NCBI GenBank assembly: GCA_025361285.1
Contig: JANYAP010000181.1
Coordinates: 1 to 33,970, forward strand
Length of the DNA: 33,970 nucleotides
Reading direction: 5' to 3'
From: Bacteroidales bacterium
GTDB lineage: Bacteria; Bacteroidota; Bacteroidia; Bacteroidales; JAAUTT01
Positions 24,395 to 33,351 of the stretch are shown here, piece by piece. The notes beneath the pieces were generated by a model. It saw nothing but the letters and a program-made list of their open reading frames with translations, searched no databases and was not told the origin of the DNA. Positions within the stretch are counted from its first letter, which is position 1. Each line of letters opens with the position of its first letter. The translations under genes and the position numbers were made by a program.

Positions 24395-27292
24395 ATGGTT
24401 ACATCTGAAAATTTAGAAGATAACATATACACAAACGATTTGTGCTATACTAGCGCAAATGGTCGATACTCATTCCGTTTCGCTTATCTTGGCGATGGAG
24501 TTTTTTCGATAAAATCATCGGGATATCTCGACGAGGCATCGATAAACGAACAAATTTTGGCTGGCAACAAAGCTCGCTTGCGTTTAAGGGAGGTGTTTCC
24601 CGAAAAACGCTCGCATCTAATTTGGGATTTGTCGGAAGTCAAAGGAGCATCTATTCTGTCGAGGCATTTAATCTTTCGTAAAATAAGCTCCGAAGGTTCA
24701 ATTGTTAGCGTTACATTAATTGGCGCTAACCGCCTAGTAACTAGCTTCGGACAAATAATTGGCAAACTGAGCCCTAATATTAAATTCTTCTTTTTCCGAA
24801 CTTTCGACGAAGGATTATATAATCTTCGAAATAACTTCAATAAAATTGTATATCAAAAACCTGGAAACGTATTTATAACAAGCGATACAGCCGCTTATGC
24901 CAATTTCATCAACCTATGGCAGGAAAACCCTAATTATTTCTTTATCAACAACATTAAGCTAAAAATACTTAACAACGATAAATGGAGTTATACCGCTCCC
25001 GACAATTCGTTTAAGGCAATTGTTAGTGTAATTGATGGAAATATTGTGTATTACCAATGCGAAGGCTATGCAAAAGTTGCCGATATCGACTGCCTTTATG
25101 CAATATTGGACGATATTATACACGTGCTAGCATTCAATGCTTCGGCAAATAAATTTTACAGTGTGTTGAATATTAAGAAATTGAAAGGAATTTCGCTCGC
25201 TGCTCGAAAACGCACTTCGTACTTCGAAAGTAAGTATAAACAATTGGCTTACATGGTGTTAATGGTGCCTTCGTACTTTGTTCAGCTAATTGTAAAAATT
25301 ACTAAGGTAATAAGTGCCGCAAATTTCGAGCATTGGAAAACTACAAACTCTATCGAAGAAGCCTTTTCCGAACTGTTAATGCATAGGAACGGCTTAGTTG
25401 CAGCGAGTTTTGAGGAGAGCAAATCACCCAAAAACGAAGATTTTTCTTCGAAAAGCCGATCATATCTGGTTCAGATTATCGAAGATCAGCGCAAGCAGTT
25501 ACTCGACTTGAAAATGCACCAGGAAGAACAGATAAATAAAATACTTGAAGTTACAGGTCGTATGACTTGGGACGAATCGTTCGTTGCGCCTAATTTAGGC
25601 CCCGATGGAAATAGTCCTTTTAACGATGTTTTCAGTTCGTTGTCAATTCTTTTTCAGGATTTTAAAGATATTCTTAACGATAAATCGCTTCATGCTAAGC
25701 TACTTAAAGAAAGCGAAGATAAATACAAGAATCTTATTGATTTGGCAACCGATATTATCATTGTTTTTCAGTACAATGTTATTAAATTCGTAAATATCAG
25801 AGTAATACATGTAATGGGTTACAATCCCGAAGAAGTTCTTGGTAAAGGCATGGAGCAGTACGTTTCACCTCACGAAATCGATAAACTTTACGAATTCTAT
25901 AGGCGAAGAATGAAAGGCGAAGAATTGCCTTGGGCTTACGAAAGCGAGTTTATACATAAGAACGGGCATCGCGTGCCAATGTCGATGAGCGTTGGGCGCA
26001 TAACCTACGACAATCAGCCTGCAGCAATGATAATTGCACGCGACATAACTCATAAAAAACGTACCGACGAAGAATTGGAGCGATACCGTAACCATTTGGA
26101 AGATATTGTAAAACAGCGCACTCTGCAACTTCAAAAAGAAATTACCGATCGCAAATTTGCCGAAGAATCAGACAGGCTTAAATCGGCATTCCTTTCAAAT
26201 ATGTCGCATGAGATTCGTACTCCAATGAATGCAATTATCTCATTCTCAAACTTTTTGAAGGATCCTAGCTTGCCTAAAACACAGCACGATGAGTTTCTGA
26301 GCTATATCCAGTCGAGCGGTCAATCGCTAATGCGCTTAATAAATGACATTATCGACATCTCGAAAATTGAAGCCAAGCAACTAAGCATACAAGAGTGCCA
26401 AACGTTTGTAGATCCTATCCTCGACGAGCTTTACAAGTTTTTCGAAGAAACTCGTAAGAAAAACAAAAAATTCGATATCGGATTAATTTTAACAATACCC
26501 GACCGCAGCAAAAACACTAGTTTAGACACCGATCCATACAGGTTAAAGCAAATTTTATCGAATCTGCTCGAAAACGCCATAAAATTTACCGATAAGGGTC
26601 AAATCGAACTTGGCTATCGTCTTGAAAACAACAATATTCTGTTTTTTGTTAAGGATACTGGTATTGGAATACCCGCAGATAAAACCGATCAAATATTTAG
26701 GAGGTTTGGTAAAATTGAATCCGACGATAGGAATTTGAGAGGAACAGGGCTGGGCTTGGCTATCTCAAAAAATTTATCGTATCTTTTAAAAGGCAATTTA
26801 TGGTTAGAGTCAAAAGAAGGCGCAGGTTCAATATTTTACTTGTCGATACCAAACACCTCGTTACTTACAAACCAAAAAATAAACATTAATGCCTATGCCG
26901 AAGCAAGTGGCATAAACAATTGGGCTAATAAAAAGTTTCTTATTGCCGAAGACGAAGAATTGAATTTTAAAGTGTTACAAATAGCTTTAAAAAGTACTGG
27001 AGTGGTGATAATTAGAGCATTAAATGGTAAGGAAGCAATAAATAAAGTTAAGGAAATGCCCGATATTGCTTTGGTACTTATGGATATACAAATGCCTGTT
27101 ATGGATGGATACGAATCGATGCAAGTAATTAAAAACCTGCGCCCTAACCTTCCAATTATTGCCCAAACGGCCTTTGCATTGCTCGAAGAACAAAACCGAT
27201 GCATCGAAATGGGTTTTAGCGATTACCTTTCCAAACCAATAAAACTTGATGAGCTATTCTCGAAAATTGAGAAGCAATTGGCAATTTCGTAA
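24395..27292 (+). CDS. Hybrid histidine kinase: duplicated N-terminal domain, PAS, HisKA, HATPase, receiver
   Basis: This 965-residue, apparently soluble sensor kinase has no membrane segments. Residues about 1-330 appear to hold two similar roughly 150-residue units: the first has GVFSIKSSGYLDEASI and LIWDLSEVKGAS, the second NIVYYQCEGYAKVADI and YSVLNIKKLKGIS. I cannot name this domain. A PAS domain (about 439-557, ending ARDITHKK) and a short coiled coil follow. HisKA has SHEIRTPMNAI with phospho-acceptor H605. HATPase has the N box NLLENAIKF (723-731), DTGIGIP (754-760) and GTGLGLA (from 783). The receiver has phospho-acceptor D897 in LMDIQMPVMDG. It lies 56 bp after nuoM. No DNA-binding output is attached. 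Confidence 0.9.
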   Translation: MVTSENLEDNIYTNDLCYTSANGRYSFRFAYLGDGVFSIKSSGYLDEASINEQILAGNKARLRLREVFPEKRSHLIWDLSEVKGASILSRHLIFRKISSEGSIVSVTLIGANRLVTSFGQIIGKLSPNIKFFFFRTFDEGLYNLRNNFNKIVYQKPGNVFITSDTAAYANFINLWQENPNYFFINNIKLKILNNDKWSYTAPDNSFKAIVSVIDGNIVYYQCEGYAKVADIDCLYAILDDIIHVLAFNASANKFYSVLNIKKLKGISLAARKRTSYFESKYKQLAYMVLMVPSYFVQLIVKITKVISAANFEHWKTTNSIEEAFSELLMHRNGLVAASFEESKSPKNEDFSSKSRSYLVQIIEDQRKQLLDLKMHQEEQINKILEVTGRMTWDESFVAPNLGPDGNSPFNDVFSSLSILFQDFKDILNDKSLHAKLLKESEDKYKNLIDLATDIIIVFQYNVIKFVNIRVIHVMGYNPEEVLGKGMEQYVSPHEIDKLYEFYRRRMKGEELPWAYESEFIHKNGHRVPMSMSVGRITYDNQPAAMIIARDITHKKRTDEELERYRNHLEDIVKQRTLQLQKEITDRKFAEESDRLKSAFLSNMSHEIRTPMNAIISFSNFLKDPSLPKTQHDEFLSYIQSSGQSLMRLINDIIDISKIEAKQLSIQECQTFVDPILDELYKFFEETRKKNKKFDIGLILTIPDRSKNTSLDTDPYRLKQILSNLLENAIKFTDKGQIELGYRLENNNILFFVKDTGIGIPADKTDQIFRRFGKIESDDRNLRGTGLGLAISKNLSYLLKGNLWLESKEGAGSIFYLSIPNTSLLTNQKININAYAEASGINNWANKKFLIAEDEELNFKVLQIALKSTGVVIIRALNGKEAINKVKEMPDIALVLMDIQMPVMDGYESMQVIKNLRPNLPIIAQTAFALLEEQNRCIEMGFSDYLSKPIKLDELFSKIEKQLAIS

Positions 27293-27300
27293 TTGTTTTT

Positions 27301-27564
27301 TCAATCCTTCTTTTCGAAAATTTTCATGAATAGGGTTGGAACAACAAACAATATGGTTACAACGTTTGCTGCAATTATGGGCCACTTACCAATTACTATA
27401 CCATAAGTAAGCCAAAATATAGTGCTTAAATTCACTAAAATATACATCCACAACGATATATCTTTGGTGTGCTTGGTTCTAAAGGCTTTGTAGGCTTGTG
27501 GTAAGAAGGCAATTGTGCTGAGTGCAGCAGCTACAAAGCCTATTGCTTCGGTTGAATCTATCAT
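27301..27564 (-). CDS. SemiSWEET-type sugar transporter (PQ-loop/MtN3 family)
   Basis: This 87-residue protein with three hydrophobic helices is one half of a SWEET transporter, functioning as a homodimer. AAALSTIAFLPQAYKAFRTK has the PQ motif at P22-Q23. KDISLWMYILVNLSTIFWLTYGI is the second helix with the usual asparagine and tryptophan. It lies 27 bp downstream of the second ABC permease on the same strand and may be cotranscribed, though no functional link is evident. Substrate is unknown; family members move small sugars. Confidence 0.9.
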   Translation of the reverse strand: MIDSTEAIGFVAAALSTIAFLPQAYKAFRTKHTKDISLWMYILVNLSTIFWLTYGIVIGKWPIIAANVVTILFVVPTLFMKIFEKKD

Positions 27565-27591
27565 TACTATTAAAATTAAAAATCTGCGAAG

Positions 27592-28716
27592 TTAAGCTAC
27601 TTTTCGATACCGCCAAATAGCCAACGAAAGCACAAAGCAAGCATATACCGAAAGGGCAACAAACTCATTAACAATATCTTTAAAGCCCGAACCTTTAAGT
27701 AATATCATACGAATTACCCTAATAAAATAAAAAATAGGATTTATATGATTTAGTTGCTGAGCCCACTCGGGCATGCATTCGGCCGACGTAAACACGCCAC
27801 TCATTAAAATAAAAATAAGCATAAAAAAGAAAGCAATAAACATTGCCTGCTGTTGTGTGTCCACCAGTGTAGATATGAAAAGACCTATCCCTAACACAAC
27901 CAGCAGATATACAGCTGCTACGCCGAAAACAAGCGGTATGCTACCTACCATGGGTATATCGAATATTAATTTACCAACGGTTAAGCCAAAAGCAAGCTCA
28001 AACAAGGCAATTACCCAAAAAGGAATGAGCTTCCCGGCAATAAACTGGTATTTTTTTATGGGTGTTACATTAATTTGCTCAATGGTGCCTAACTCCTTCT
28101 CTCTCACTAAGTTTAAGGCCGAAAGAAACATTCCGATAAGAGTTACCAAAAAAACCAGTACGGCTGGTACCATAAACGTTTTATAGTTTAATTGCGGATT
28201 GTACCAAAACGACGATGTAACTGTAATTGACGGCGTTGCCGAAAATGCATTAGGAGTAACGCTCACCAAATCGGCAATTACCTTTTTATTGTATTCGGCT
28301 ATAATACTGCTAACGTACGCATTGGCAATACCGCCCACAGTACCATTAATTGAATTTATTATTACCTGAACCTTGGCTTTGTTGTTGCGCACTAAATTAC
28401 GCTCGAAGCCCGCTGGAATGTGAATAATTACATCCACCTTATCGCGCTTTAAATCGTTCATAGCCTCGCTTAACGAAAACGACGAGCTTTTGACTGCAAA
28501 AAACGGCGATGCTTTAAATTTACTAACTATCTGCCTAGAAGTTGTACTCAATTCTTTATCAACAATATACATGTTAATGTGCTTTAGCTCGAGAGTTGCG
28601 GCATTTACAAGTATAATTAGCTGTATTATCGGTATCACAAATATTATAGGCAACATACTTTTGTTGCGTTTTATCTGAAGAAATTCCTTTTGCAGAAGAA
28701 AGAGAATGGTGCGCAT
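27592..28716 (-). CDS. ABC-2 type permease, distal
   Basis: This is a 374-residue inner-membrane permease of the YbhS/YbhR/YhhJ kind. After the cytoplasmic LLQKEFLQIKRNKSMLPIIF and TM1 comes a large periplasmic domain (about residues 45-180). Five more helices follow, with the family signature VREKELGTIEQINVTPIKKYQFIAGKLIPFW (ABC-2 coupling motif). It probably forms a heterodimer with the upstream permease (28816-29922), which has the same layout. A 99-bp gap full of heptamer repeats separates the two. Confidence 0.9.
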   Translation of the reverse strand: MRTILFLLQKEFLQIKRNKSMLPIIFVIPIIQLIILVNAATLELKHINMYIVDKELSTTSRQIVSKFKASPFFAVKSSSFSLSEAMNDLKRDKVDVIIHIPAGFERNLVRNNKAKVQVIINSINGTVGGIANAYVSSIIAEYNKKVIADLVSVTPNAFSATPSITVTSSFWYNPQLNYKTFMVPAVLVFLVTLIGMFLSALNLVREKELGTIEQINVTPIKKYQFIAGKLIPFWVIALFELAFGLTVGKLIFDIPMVGSIPLVFGVAAVYLLVVLGIGLFISTLVDTQQQAMFIAFFFMLIFILMSGVFTSAECMPEWAQQLNHINPIFYFIRVIRMILLKGSGFKDIVNEFVALSVYACFVLSLAIWRYRKVA

Positions 28717-28718
28717 GG

Positions 28719-28810
28719 TAATTAGTAATTTGTAATTAGTATATAGTAATTAGTATTGAGTACTGAGTATATTACTATGTACTTAGTAATCAGTACTCGT
28801 TACTCATTAC
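28719..28810. repeat. Heptamer tandem repeat (TAATTAG/TACTNAG type) between the two permease genes
   Basis: About thirteen 7-nt units fill the gap, starting TAATTAG, TAATTTG, TAATTAG, TATATAG, TAATTAG, TATTGAG, TACTGAG. A 2-nt slip follows, then TACTATG, TACTTAG, TAATCAG, TACTCGT, TACTCAT. It is the longest continuous array of this type in the window. Confidence 0.85.
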
Positions 28811-28815
28811 TTTCT

Positions 28816-29922
28816 TCACCCCAACCTAATTTTAAACTTTTTATAGCTCAACAATATAAAAACGGCTGTCATACCAATAAGTATAAGTGTTTCGAACCAT
28901 ATGTAATACAATCCTGTGCCTTTTAGCATTATATTTTTTATGATAACAATAAACCATCGCGGCGGCATTATCTGGCATAGTGCCTGTAACACCCATGGCA
29001 TATTCGATATAGGAAAAATAAAGCCCGATAGGAGAATAGTTGGCAACATAAGCACCATCATTGATATTAGCATTGCTGTTTGTTGGCTATTGGTAACTGT
29101 TGATATTAAGATACCCAACGAAAGTGCCAACACAATAAATAATGTGCATTCGGCCAGTAGCAATATGGTACTGCCTTGAACTGGCATTCCAAAAACCAAA
29201 TTGCCCAGTACAACAATAATTACAGCATTAAAAAACGATAGTAGTACATAAGGAGTTACCTTACCTATAATTATTTGTATAGGTTTAAGTGGCGAAACCA
29301 ACAGAACTTCCATTGTTCCCAATTCTTTTTCGCGAACAATAGAAATAGATGTTAATAAGGCCGATATAAGAATAAGTATCATAGCCATAATGCCTGGAAC
29401 GAACATATACACCCCTTTTAACTGTTCGTTATACATCATGCGTACTTCGGGAACAATTTGCAAAGGAATTGTTGCGCTAACGTTTTGTTTGTTAACATAA
29501 TCCATTACAATTGCTGTAGTATAGCTCGCTATAAGGTTGGCGGTATTTGCATCGCTAGCATCGGCAAGTATTTGAATTTTAGCCGTTCCTTGTCGTTTCA
29601 TTTTTTCGGCAAAATCCGTTTCGAACACAACTACTTCTTTTACATTGCCTTTGCGAAAAACTTCTTCAATTTGGTTTACGTTAGTAAGATAACTATCGAG
29701 CTTAAAATAACCCGACGAGAGGATTTTTTGACTTATGTCGCGCGTTACTTTATCTTTCGAATTATCTAGAATTGCAATTTTTATATCCTTAATTTCATTG
29801 GTTATTACAAAGCCAAATAAAAGCAGCTGAATAATAGGCATGCCAAACAGCACCAACAAAGTTCGCTTATCGCGTAAAATGTGGTAAAACTCTTTTATAA
29901 TAAAGCCACGGAATAGTTTCAT
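28816..29922 (-). CDS. ABC-2 type permease, proximal
   Basis: This 368-residue permease has the same organisation as its neighbour: IKEFYHILRDKRTLLVLFGMPI and TM1, a periplasmic domain to about residue 170, then five helices with VREKELGTMEVLLVSPLKPIQIIIGKVTPY. The pair together resembles YbhS/YbhR. It follows the second ATPase after 106 bp of mostly repeat sequence. The exporter substrate is unknown; relatives move drugs, cations or membrane-active compounds. Confidence 0.9.
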   Translation of the reverse strand: MKLFRGFIIKEFYHILRDKRTLLVLFGMPIIQLLLFGFVITNEIKDIKIAILDNSKDKVTRDISQKILSSGYFKLDSYLTNVNQIEEVFRKGNVKEVVVFETDFAEKMKRQGTAKIQILADASDANTANLIASYTTAIVMDYVNKQNVSATIPLQIVPEVRMMYNEQLKGVYMFVPGIMAMILILISALLTSISIVREKELGTMEVLLVSPLKPIQIIIGKVTPYVLLSFFNAVIIVVLGNLVFGMPVQGSTILLLAECTLFIVLALSLGILISTVTNSQQTAMLISMMVLMLPTILLSGFIFPISNMPWVLQALCQIMPPRWFIVIIKNIMLKGTGLYYIWFETLILIGMTAVFILLSYKKFKIRLG

Positions 29923-29925
29923 ATT

Positions 29926-30034
29926 ATTGAGTACTTAGTATTTAGTACATAGTATATAGTAAATGATTTTTTCAAATACTTGTTATTGAGTGCTTGGTAC
30001 ATGTTACTTATTACTCGGTACTCGGTACTCAGTA
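29926..30034. repeat. Heptamer tandem repeats (TACTNAG type) between ATPase and permease genes
   Basis: Two blocks: 29926-29960 (ATTGAGT, ACTTAGT, ATTTAGT, ACATAGT, ATATAGT) and 29986-30034 (TTGAGTG, CTTGGTA, CATGTTA, CTTATTA, CTCGGTA twice, CTCAGTA). The second block includes the stop codon of the minus-strand ATPase gene (30029-30031). Confidence 0.85.
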
Positions 30035-30769
30035 TTTTCTTCCTCTCGCCAGTTTTTGAAACACCTCGTCCATATTAGCGGCATTATGCTTGGTTTTTAG
30101 GTTGTTGGGTGTGTCTAAATCGGCAATTTTGCCATCTACCATAATCGAAACGCGGTTGCAATATTCAGCTTCGTCCATGTAATGTGTTGTAACAAAAACG
30201 GTTATGCCGCGGTGTGCGGCTTCGTATATCATATCCCAAAACTGTCGGCGGGTAATGGGATCAACGCCTCCAGTAGGTTCATCGAGAAACACAATGCTGG
30301 GTTCGTGAAAAACCGCAATGGAAAAAGCAAGTTTTTGCTTCCAGCCCAGCGGGATGTCGTGAATTAATTTATCGCGAGCATGCTCAAGACCAAGCTTTTG
30401 TAATAAATCGTTGGTGCGAGTTTTAATAATATTATATGGAATATGGTAAATTCCAGCATAAAATCGAATGTTTTCGCGAACGGTTAAATCGTCGTACAAC
30501 GAGAATTTCTGGCTCATGTACCCAATATTCGTTTTAATTTTTTCGCTTTCGGTATTTGCATCGAAACCGCCAACCATTACTTTGCCCGACGTTGGTCTCG
30601 ATAAACCGCACAGAATGCGAATTGCTGTTGTTTTGCCAGCACCATTTGCCCCTAAAAAGCCGAACACTTCGCCTGGATAAACCTCGAAACTAAGATTATC
30701 GTTTGCAACGAAATTCCCGAATTTCTTAACTAAATTTTGTACAACTATAACAGGTTCATTACTTTGCAT
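30029..30769 (-). CDS. ABC exporter ATPase subunit (second half of YbhF-like pair)
   Basis: This is a 246-residue nucleotide-binding protein. Walker A is GANGAGKTT (40-48) and Walker B is IVFLDE (159-164), followed by PTGGVDP. The signature reads IPLGWKQK (139-146) instead of LSGGQ, a variant I recall from the C-terminal half of YbhF-type proteins, so it need not mean inactivity. The start overlaps the end of the first ATPase gene by 11 bp, indicating coupled synthesis and probably a heterodimer. The last codons KY-stop lie in a heptamer repeat. Confidence 0.92.
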   Translation of the reverse strand: MQSNEPVIVVQNLVKKFGNFVANDNLSFEVYPGEVFGFLGANGAGKTTAIRILCGLSRPTSGKVMVGGFDANTESEKIKTNIGYMSQKFSLYDDLTVRENIRFYAGIYHIPYNIIKTRTNDLLQKLGLEHARDKLIHDIPLGWKQKLAFSIAVFHEPSIVFLDEPTGGVDPITRRQFWDMIYEAAHRGITVFVTTHYMDEAEYCNRVSIMVDGKIADLDTPNNLKTKHNAANMDEVFQKLARGRKY

Positions 30770-31688
30770 CGCTGGTTGAGTTTTCAGTCATTAAAGCAAT
30801 AAAACAATCTTCAATACTTGGGTTTATTGGGCTGATGGAAATTCCGGTATGGTTTTTTTCTTCAAGAAAAAGTGTTAAGTTGTTTACATTTAACACTTTA
30901 CTTTTTGATGTATAATGAAGATTTTGCCCGAAAATATGAACACTCTCACAATCAATATAGTTAACCAATTCGTTTTTTAGTAAATACATATCATCGGAAC
31001 GGATTGCATACAGTGGTTTCGGAAATTTGCTTATAACTCCTTGTGGAGTATTAATTTGCATAATTTTGCCGTTTTGCATTAAGGCAACCCGATCGCATAG
31101 GCTAGCTTCGTCCATATAAGGTGTTGATACCACGATGGTTATACCACTATTACGAAGATTTTGAAGCATTTCCCAAAATTCCTTGCGCGACACGGAATCG
31201 ACGCCTGTTGTAGGTTCGTCGAGTACTAATAATTCTGGCTTATGAATAAGAGCGCAACATAGAGCTAGTTTTTGTTTCATACCGCCCGATAGTTTGCCAG
31301 CCATACGGGTTTTAAATGGCTCAATTTGAACGTATATATCGCGAATAAGATCGTAATTTTCCTTTATGGTAGTGCCGAAAATAGTGGCAAAAAACGTAAG
31401 ATTTTCTTCCACAGTTAAATCCTGGTAAAGCGAGAAACGACCTGGCATATAGCCAATATTCTTCCGAATAGTTTTATAATCTTTCACCACATCCCAATTA
31501 TTAATGGAAATAGTGCCGCTATTGGGCAAAAGCAGGGTGGTAAGTAACCGAAATAGCGTGGTTTTGCCAGCTCCATCGGGACCAATAAAGCCGTACAACT
31601 CATTCTTCTTTACATCAAATGATATATCGCTTATAGCTAGCGTTTTACTATACGATTTCGAAATATTATGCGCTTCTATAAACAACAT
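30759..31688 (-). CDS. ABC exporter ATPase subunit (first half of YbhF-like pair)
   Basis: This is a 309-residue nucleotide-binding protein. Walker A is GPDGAGKTT (36-44), the signature is canonical LSGGMKQK (133-140), and Walker B is LLVLDE (153-158) followed by PTTGVDSVSRKEFW. About 85 residues after the core ATPase (from about 225) form the extra C-terminal region seen in DrrA/YbhF-type subunits. In E. coli YbhF both ATPase halves are fused in one chain; here they are two overlapping genes. It starts 12 bp after the adaptor gene. Confidence 0.92.
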   Translation of the reverse strand: MLFIEAHNISKSYSKTLAISDISFDVKKNELYGFIGPDGAGKTTLFRLLTTLLLPNSGTISINNWDVVKDYKTIRKNIGYMPGRFSLYQDLTVEENLTFFATIFGTTIKENYDLIRDIYVQIEPFKTRMAGKLSGGMKQKLALCCALIHKPELLVLDEPTTGVDSVSRKEFWEMLQNLRNSGITIVVSTPYMDEASLCDRVALMQNGKIMQINTPQGVISKFPKPLYAIRSDDMYLLKNELVNYIDCESVHIFGQNLHYTSKSKVLNVNNLTLFLEEKNHTGISISPINPSIEDCFIALMTENSTSDAK

Positions 31689-31700
31689 GTTTTTAATGTA

Positions 31701-32582
31701 TTACTTAAACTTTACTTCGCCAGGCATCCCTATTTTAAGGCGACCATCGTTCTTAATCGAAACTTTTATGGCATATACCAGATTTACACGCTCTTCCTTA
31801 GTTTGAATTATTTTGGGGGTAAATTCGGCTTGAGATGAAATCCAAGTTATAATTCCCTCAATTGTTTCAAATTCCTTTACATCCTTGTCGATTAGCACAT
31901 TAACTTTTTGCCCAGTTTTAACGCTACTTAATTGCGCACCGCTTATGTACACCCGAAGGTTCATCGATTCCATATCGGCAATTTTGTAAAGCGTTTTACC
32001 AGGCGCTACAATTTCGGTGGGCTCAACGTATTTTTCGAGAATTGTTCCCTTTATTGGGTTTGTTATTTTACATCGCTTAATTTGATCGGCAACCTGATCA
32101 ATCTGCCTATCCATTGCGGTAATTTCGCTTAATACCGAACCATTCTGCGTTTTTATCGACGATATCTGACTATCAATCACTTTTATTTTACCATTTAAAT
32201 CGTCGAGTTGTTTGTTAGGAACGGCATTATCCTTTACCAGCTTGTCAATACGCTCTTTATCAACTAATAGTGTTTTTTTAGTTTCTTCCTGAACATCAAT
32301 TTGCGATTGAATGCCAGCAATTTTCGACGACAGTGCTTTGCGTTGTGCCTCAATCTGTTCGCGCTTTAGCGAAAGTTGTGTGGTATCTATCAAACCAATT
32401 TTTTCGCCTGCTACGTATGTTTTTCCTTCTTCGACCGAAAACTCAACCAACCTTCCAGCTATTTCGCTCGAAACCAGTACTTCAACAGTTTCGAAATTGC
32501 CAAAAGCATCGGACTTACCATTTTTATTGGTACACGATGAAACGAGAAAAACAGAGATAATTATTAAAGTTATCGATTTCAT
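31701..32582 (-). CDS. HlyD/YbhG-type periplasmic adaptor, predicted lipoprotein
   Basis: This 293-residue protein has a signal peptide ending in a lipobox (VSSC, cysteine 17), predicting an inner-membrane-anchored periplasmic lipoprotein. A biotinyl-lipoyl-like half motif (VLVSSEIAGRLVEFSVEEGKTYVAGEKIGLID) is followed by a long helical hairpin (about 65-165). The second lipoyl half (ITNPIKGTILEKYVEPTEIVAPGKTLYKIAD) and a beta-barrel (VYISGAQLSSVKTGQKVNVLID) come next. It should link the ABC exporter to an outer-membrane channel; no TolC-like gene is in the window. It precedes the ATPases by 12 bp. Confidence 0.9.
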   Translation of the reverse strand: MKSITLIIISVFLVSSCTNKNGKSDAFGNFETVEVLVSSEIAGRLVEFSVEEGKTYVAGEKIGLIDTTQLSLKREQIEAQRKALSSKIAGIQSQIDVQEETKKTLLVDKERIDKLVKDNAVPNKQLDDLNGKIKVIDSQISSIKTQNGSVLSEITAMDRQIDQVADQIKRCKITNPIKGTILEKYVEPTEIVAPGKTLYKIADMESMNLRVYISGAQLSSVKTGQKVNVLIDKDVKEFETIEGIITWISSQAEFTPKIIQTKEERVNLVYAIKVSIKNDGRLKIGMPGEVKFK

Positions 32583-32630
32583 TAGTTTAGTTATTATATT
32601 TTTATTCTGAGTGCCGAACCGAAGCCATTA

Positions 32631-33323
32631 TTACTTTCTATTTCTGTACAAACATGTTTTTAAATCGCATAATTCGCAGGTATAGGGGTTAAATTTTACT
32701 TGTTTGCCTATTCCAATAACGCCACTTACCGACTTTATTGGGTTCATTAATGCATTGTCCGACAATGTTATACCGCAAAAATTATTCGGTATTATTGAAA
32801 AAAGTTTATGCTGATCCTCGAACTTCCATCTACAATTACCTGGGCTATATCGATTTGTAATTTTGAAACCAGCCTCATTTACAACGTTTTCAAACAGTTT
32901 CTGCATTTTATCCATAGTAGTTTCAACTATAATTGAACCCATTACGTCGGCAACATACCCTTTCATTAAATCTCCGTCAGCCATCAATTCCCTCGACCAT
33001 TCTCCTATTTCCAATCCCGCAGTGCAAACATATACAGCAATTTGCTGCGATTTTTTAAGCTGCTGATATACTGTGTTTTTAATGTCGAACAATACATTAT
33101 TAATTTTCAGCGTTTTGTTAATTGTTTCAAAACTAATATTTTCGAATATAATTATTCCGCCATTTATCGCATCGAAGCTATTCGCTCTAATAAATACCTT
33201 GCTAATAATGTCGTTAAAGGGCTCGGGAATAGAACCTGGATCGTAACCCATTACCTTTTCGAGTTGACTCGAAGATACCGATAATTCCTCAAACGAAAAT
33301 TTATAGGTGTAAATAGAATTCAT
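32631..33323 (-). CDS. Stand-alone methionine-synthase-activation-domain-like protein
   Basis: This 230-residue protein resembles the separate MetH reactivation-domain proteins (such as Thermotoga TM0269). KKSQQIAVYVCTAGLEIGEWS (90-110), DVMGSIIVETTMDKM (126-140), and NRYSPGNCRWKFEDQHKLFSIIP (157-179) with GITLSDNALMNPIKSVSGVIGIG (184-206) follow the family pattern. In full-length MetH this domain binds AdoMet to remethylate cob(II)alamin. A cysteine cluster closes the protein (C216, C219, C224 in CELCDLKTC), as in stand-alone members. It lies 48 bp upstream of the exporter genes, same strand. Whether it serves a truncated MetH elsewhere or another corrinoid protein is unknown. Confidence 0.82.
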   Translation of the reverse strand: MNSIYTYKFSFEELSVSSSQLEKVMGYDPGSIPEPFNDIISKVFIRANSFDAINGGIIIFENISFETINKTLKINNVLFDIKNTVYQQLKKSQQIAVYVCTAGLEIGEWSRELMADGDLMKGYVADVMGSIIVETTMDKMQKLFENVVNEAGFKITNRYSPGNCRWKFEDQHKLFSIIPNNFCGITLSDNALMNPIKSVSGVIGIGKQVKFNPYTCELCDLKTCLYRNRK

Positions 33324-33351
33324 TTATAGCGAATTATAAAAATATGCGATT

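Noticed and set aside
30029-30769. Inactive ATPase because of the IPLGWKQK signature
   Set aside because: Walker A and B are intact and this variant signature is, as far as I recall, normal for the second ATPase half of YbhF-type exporters.
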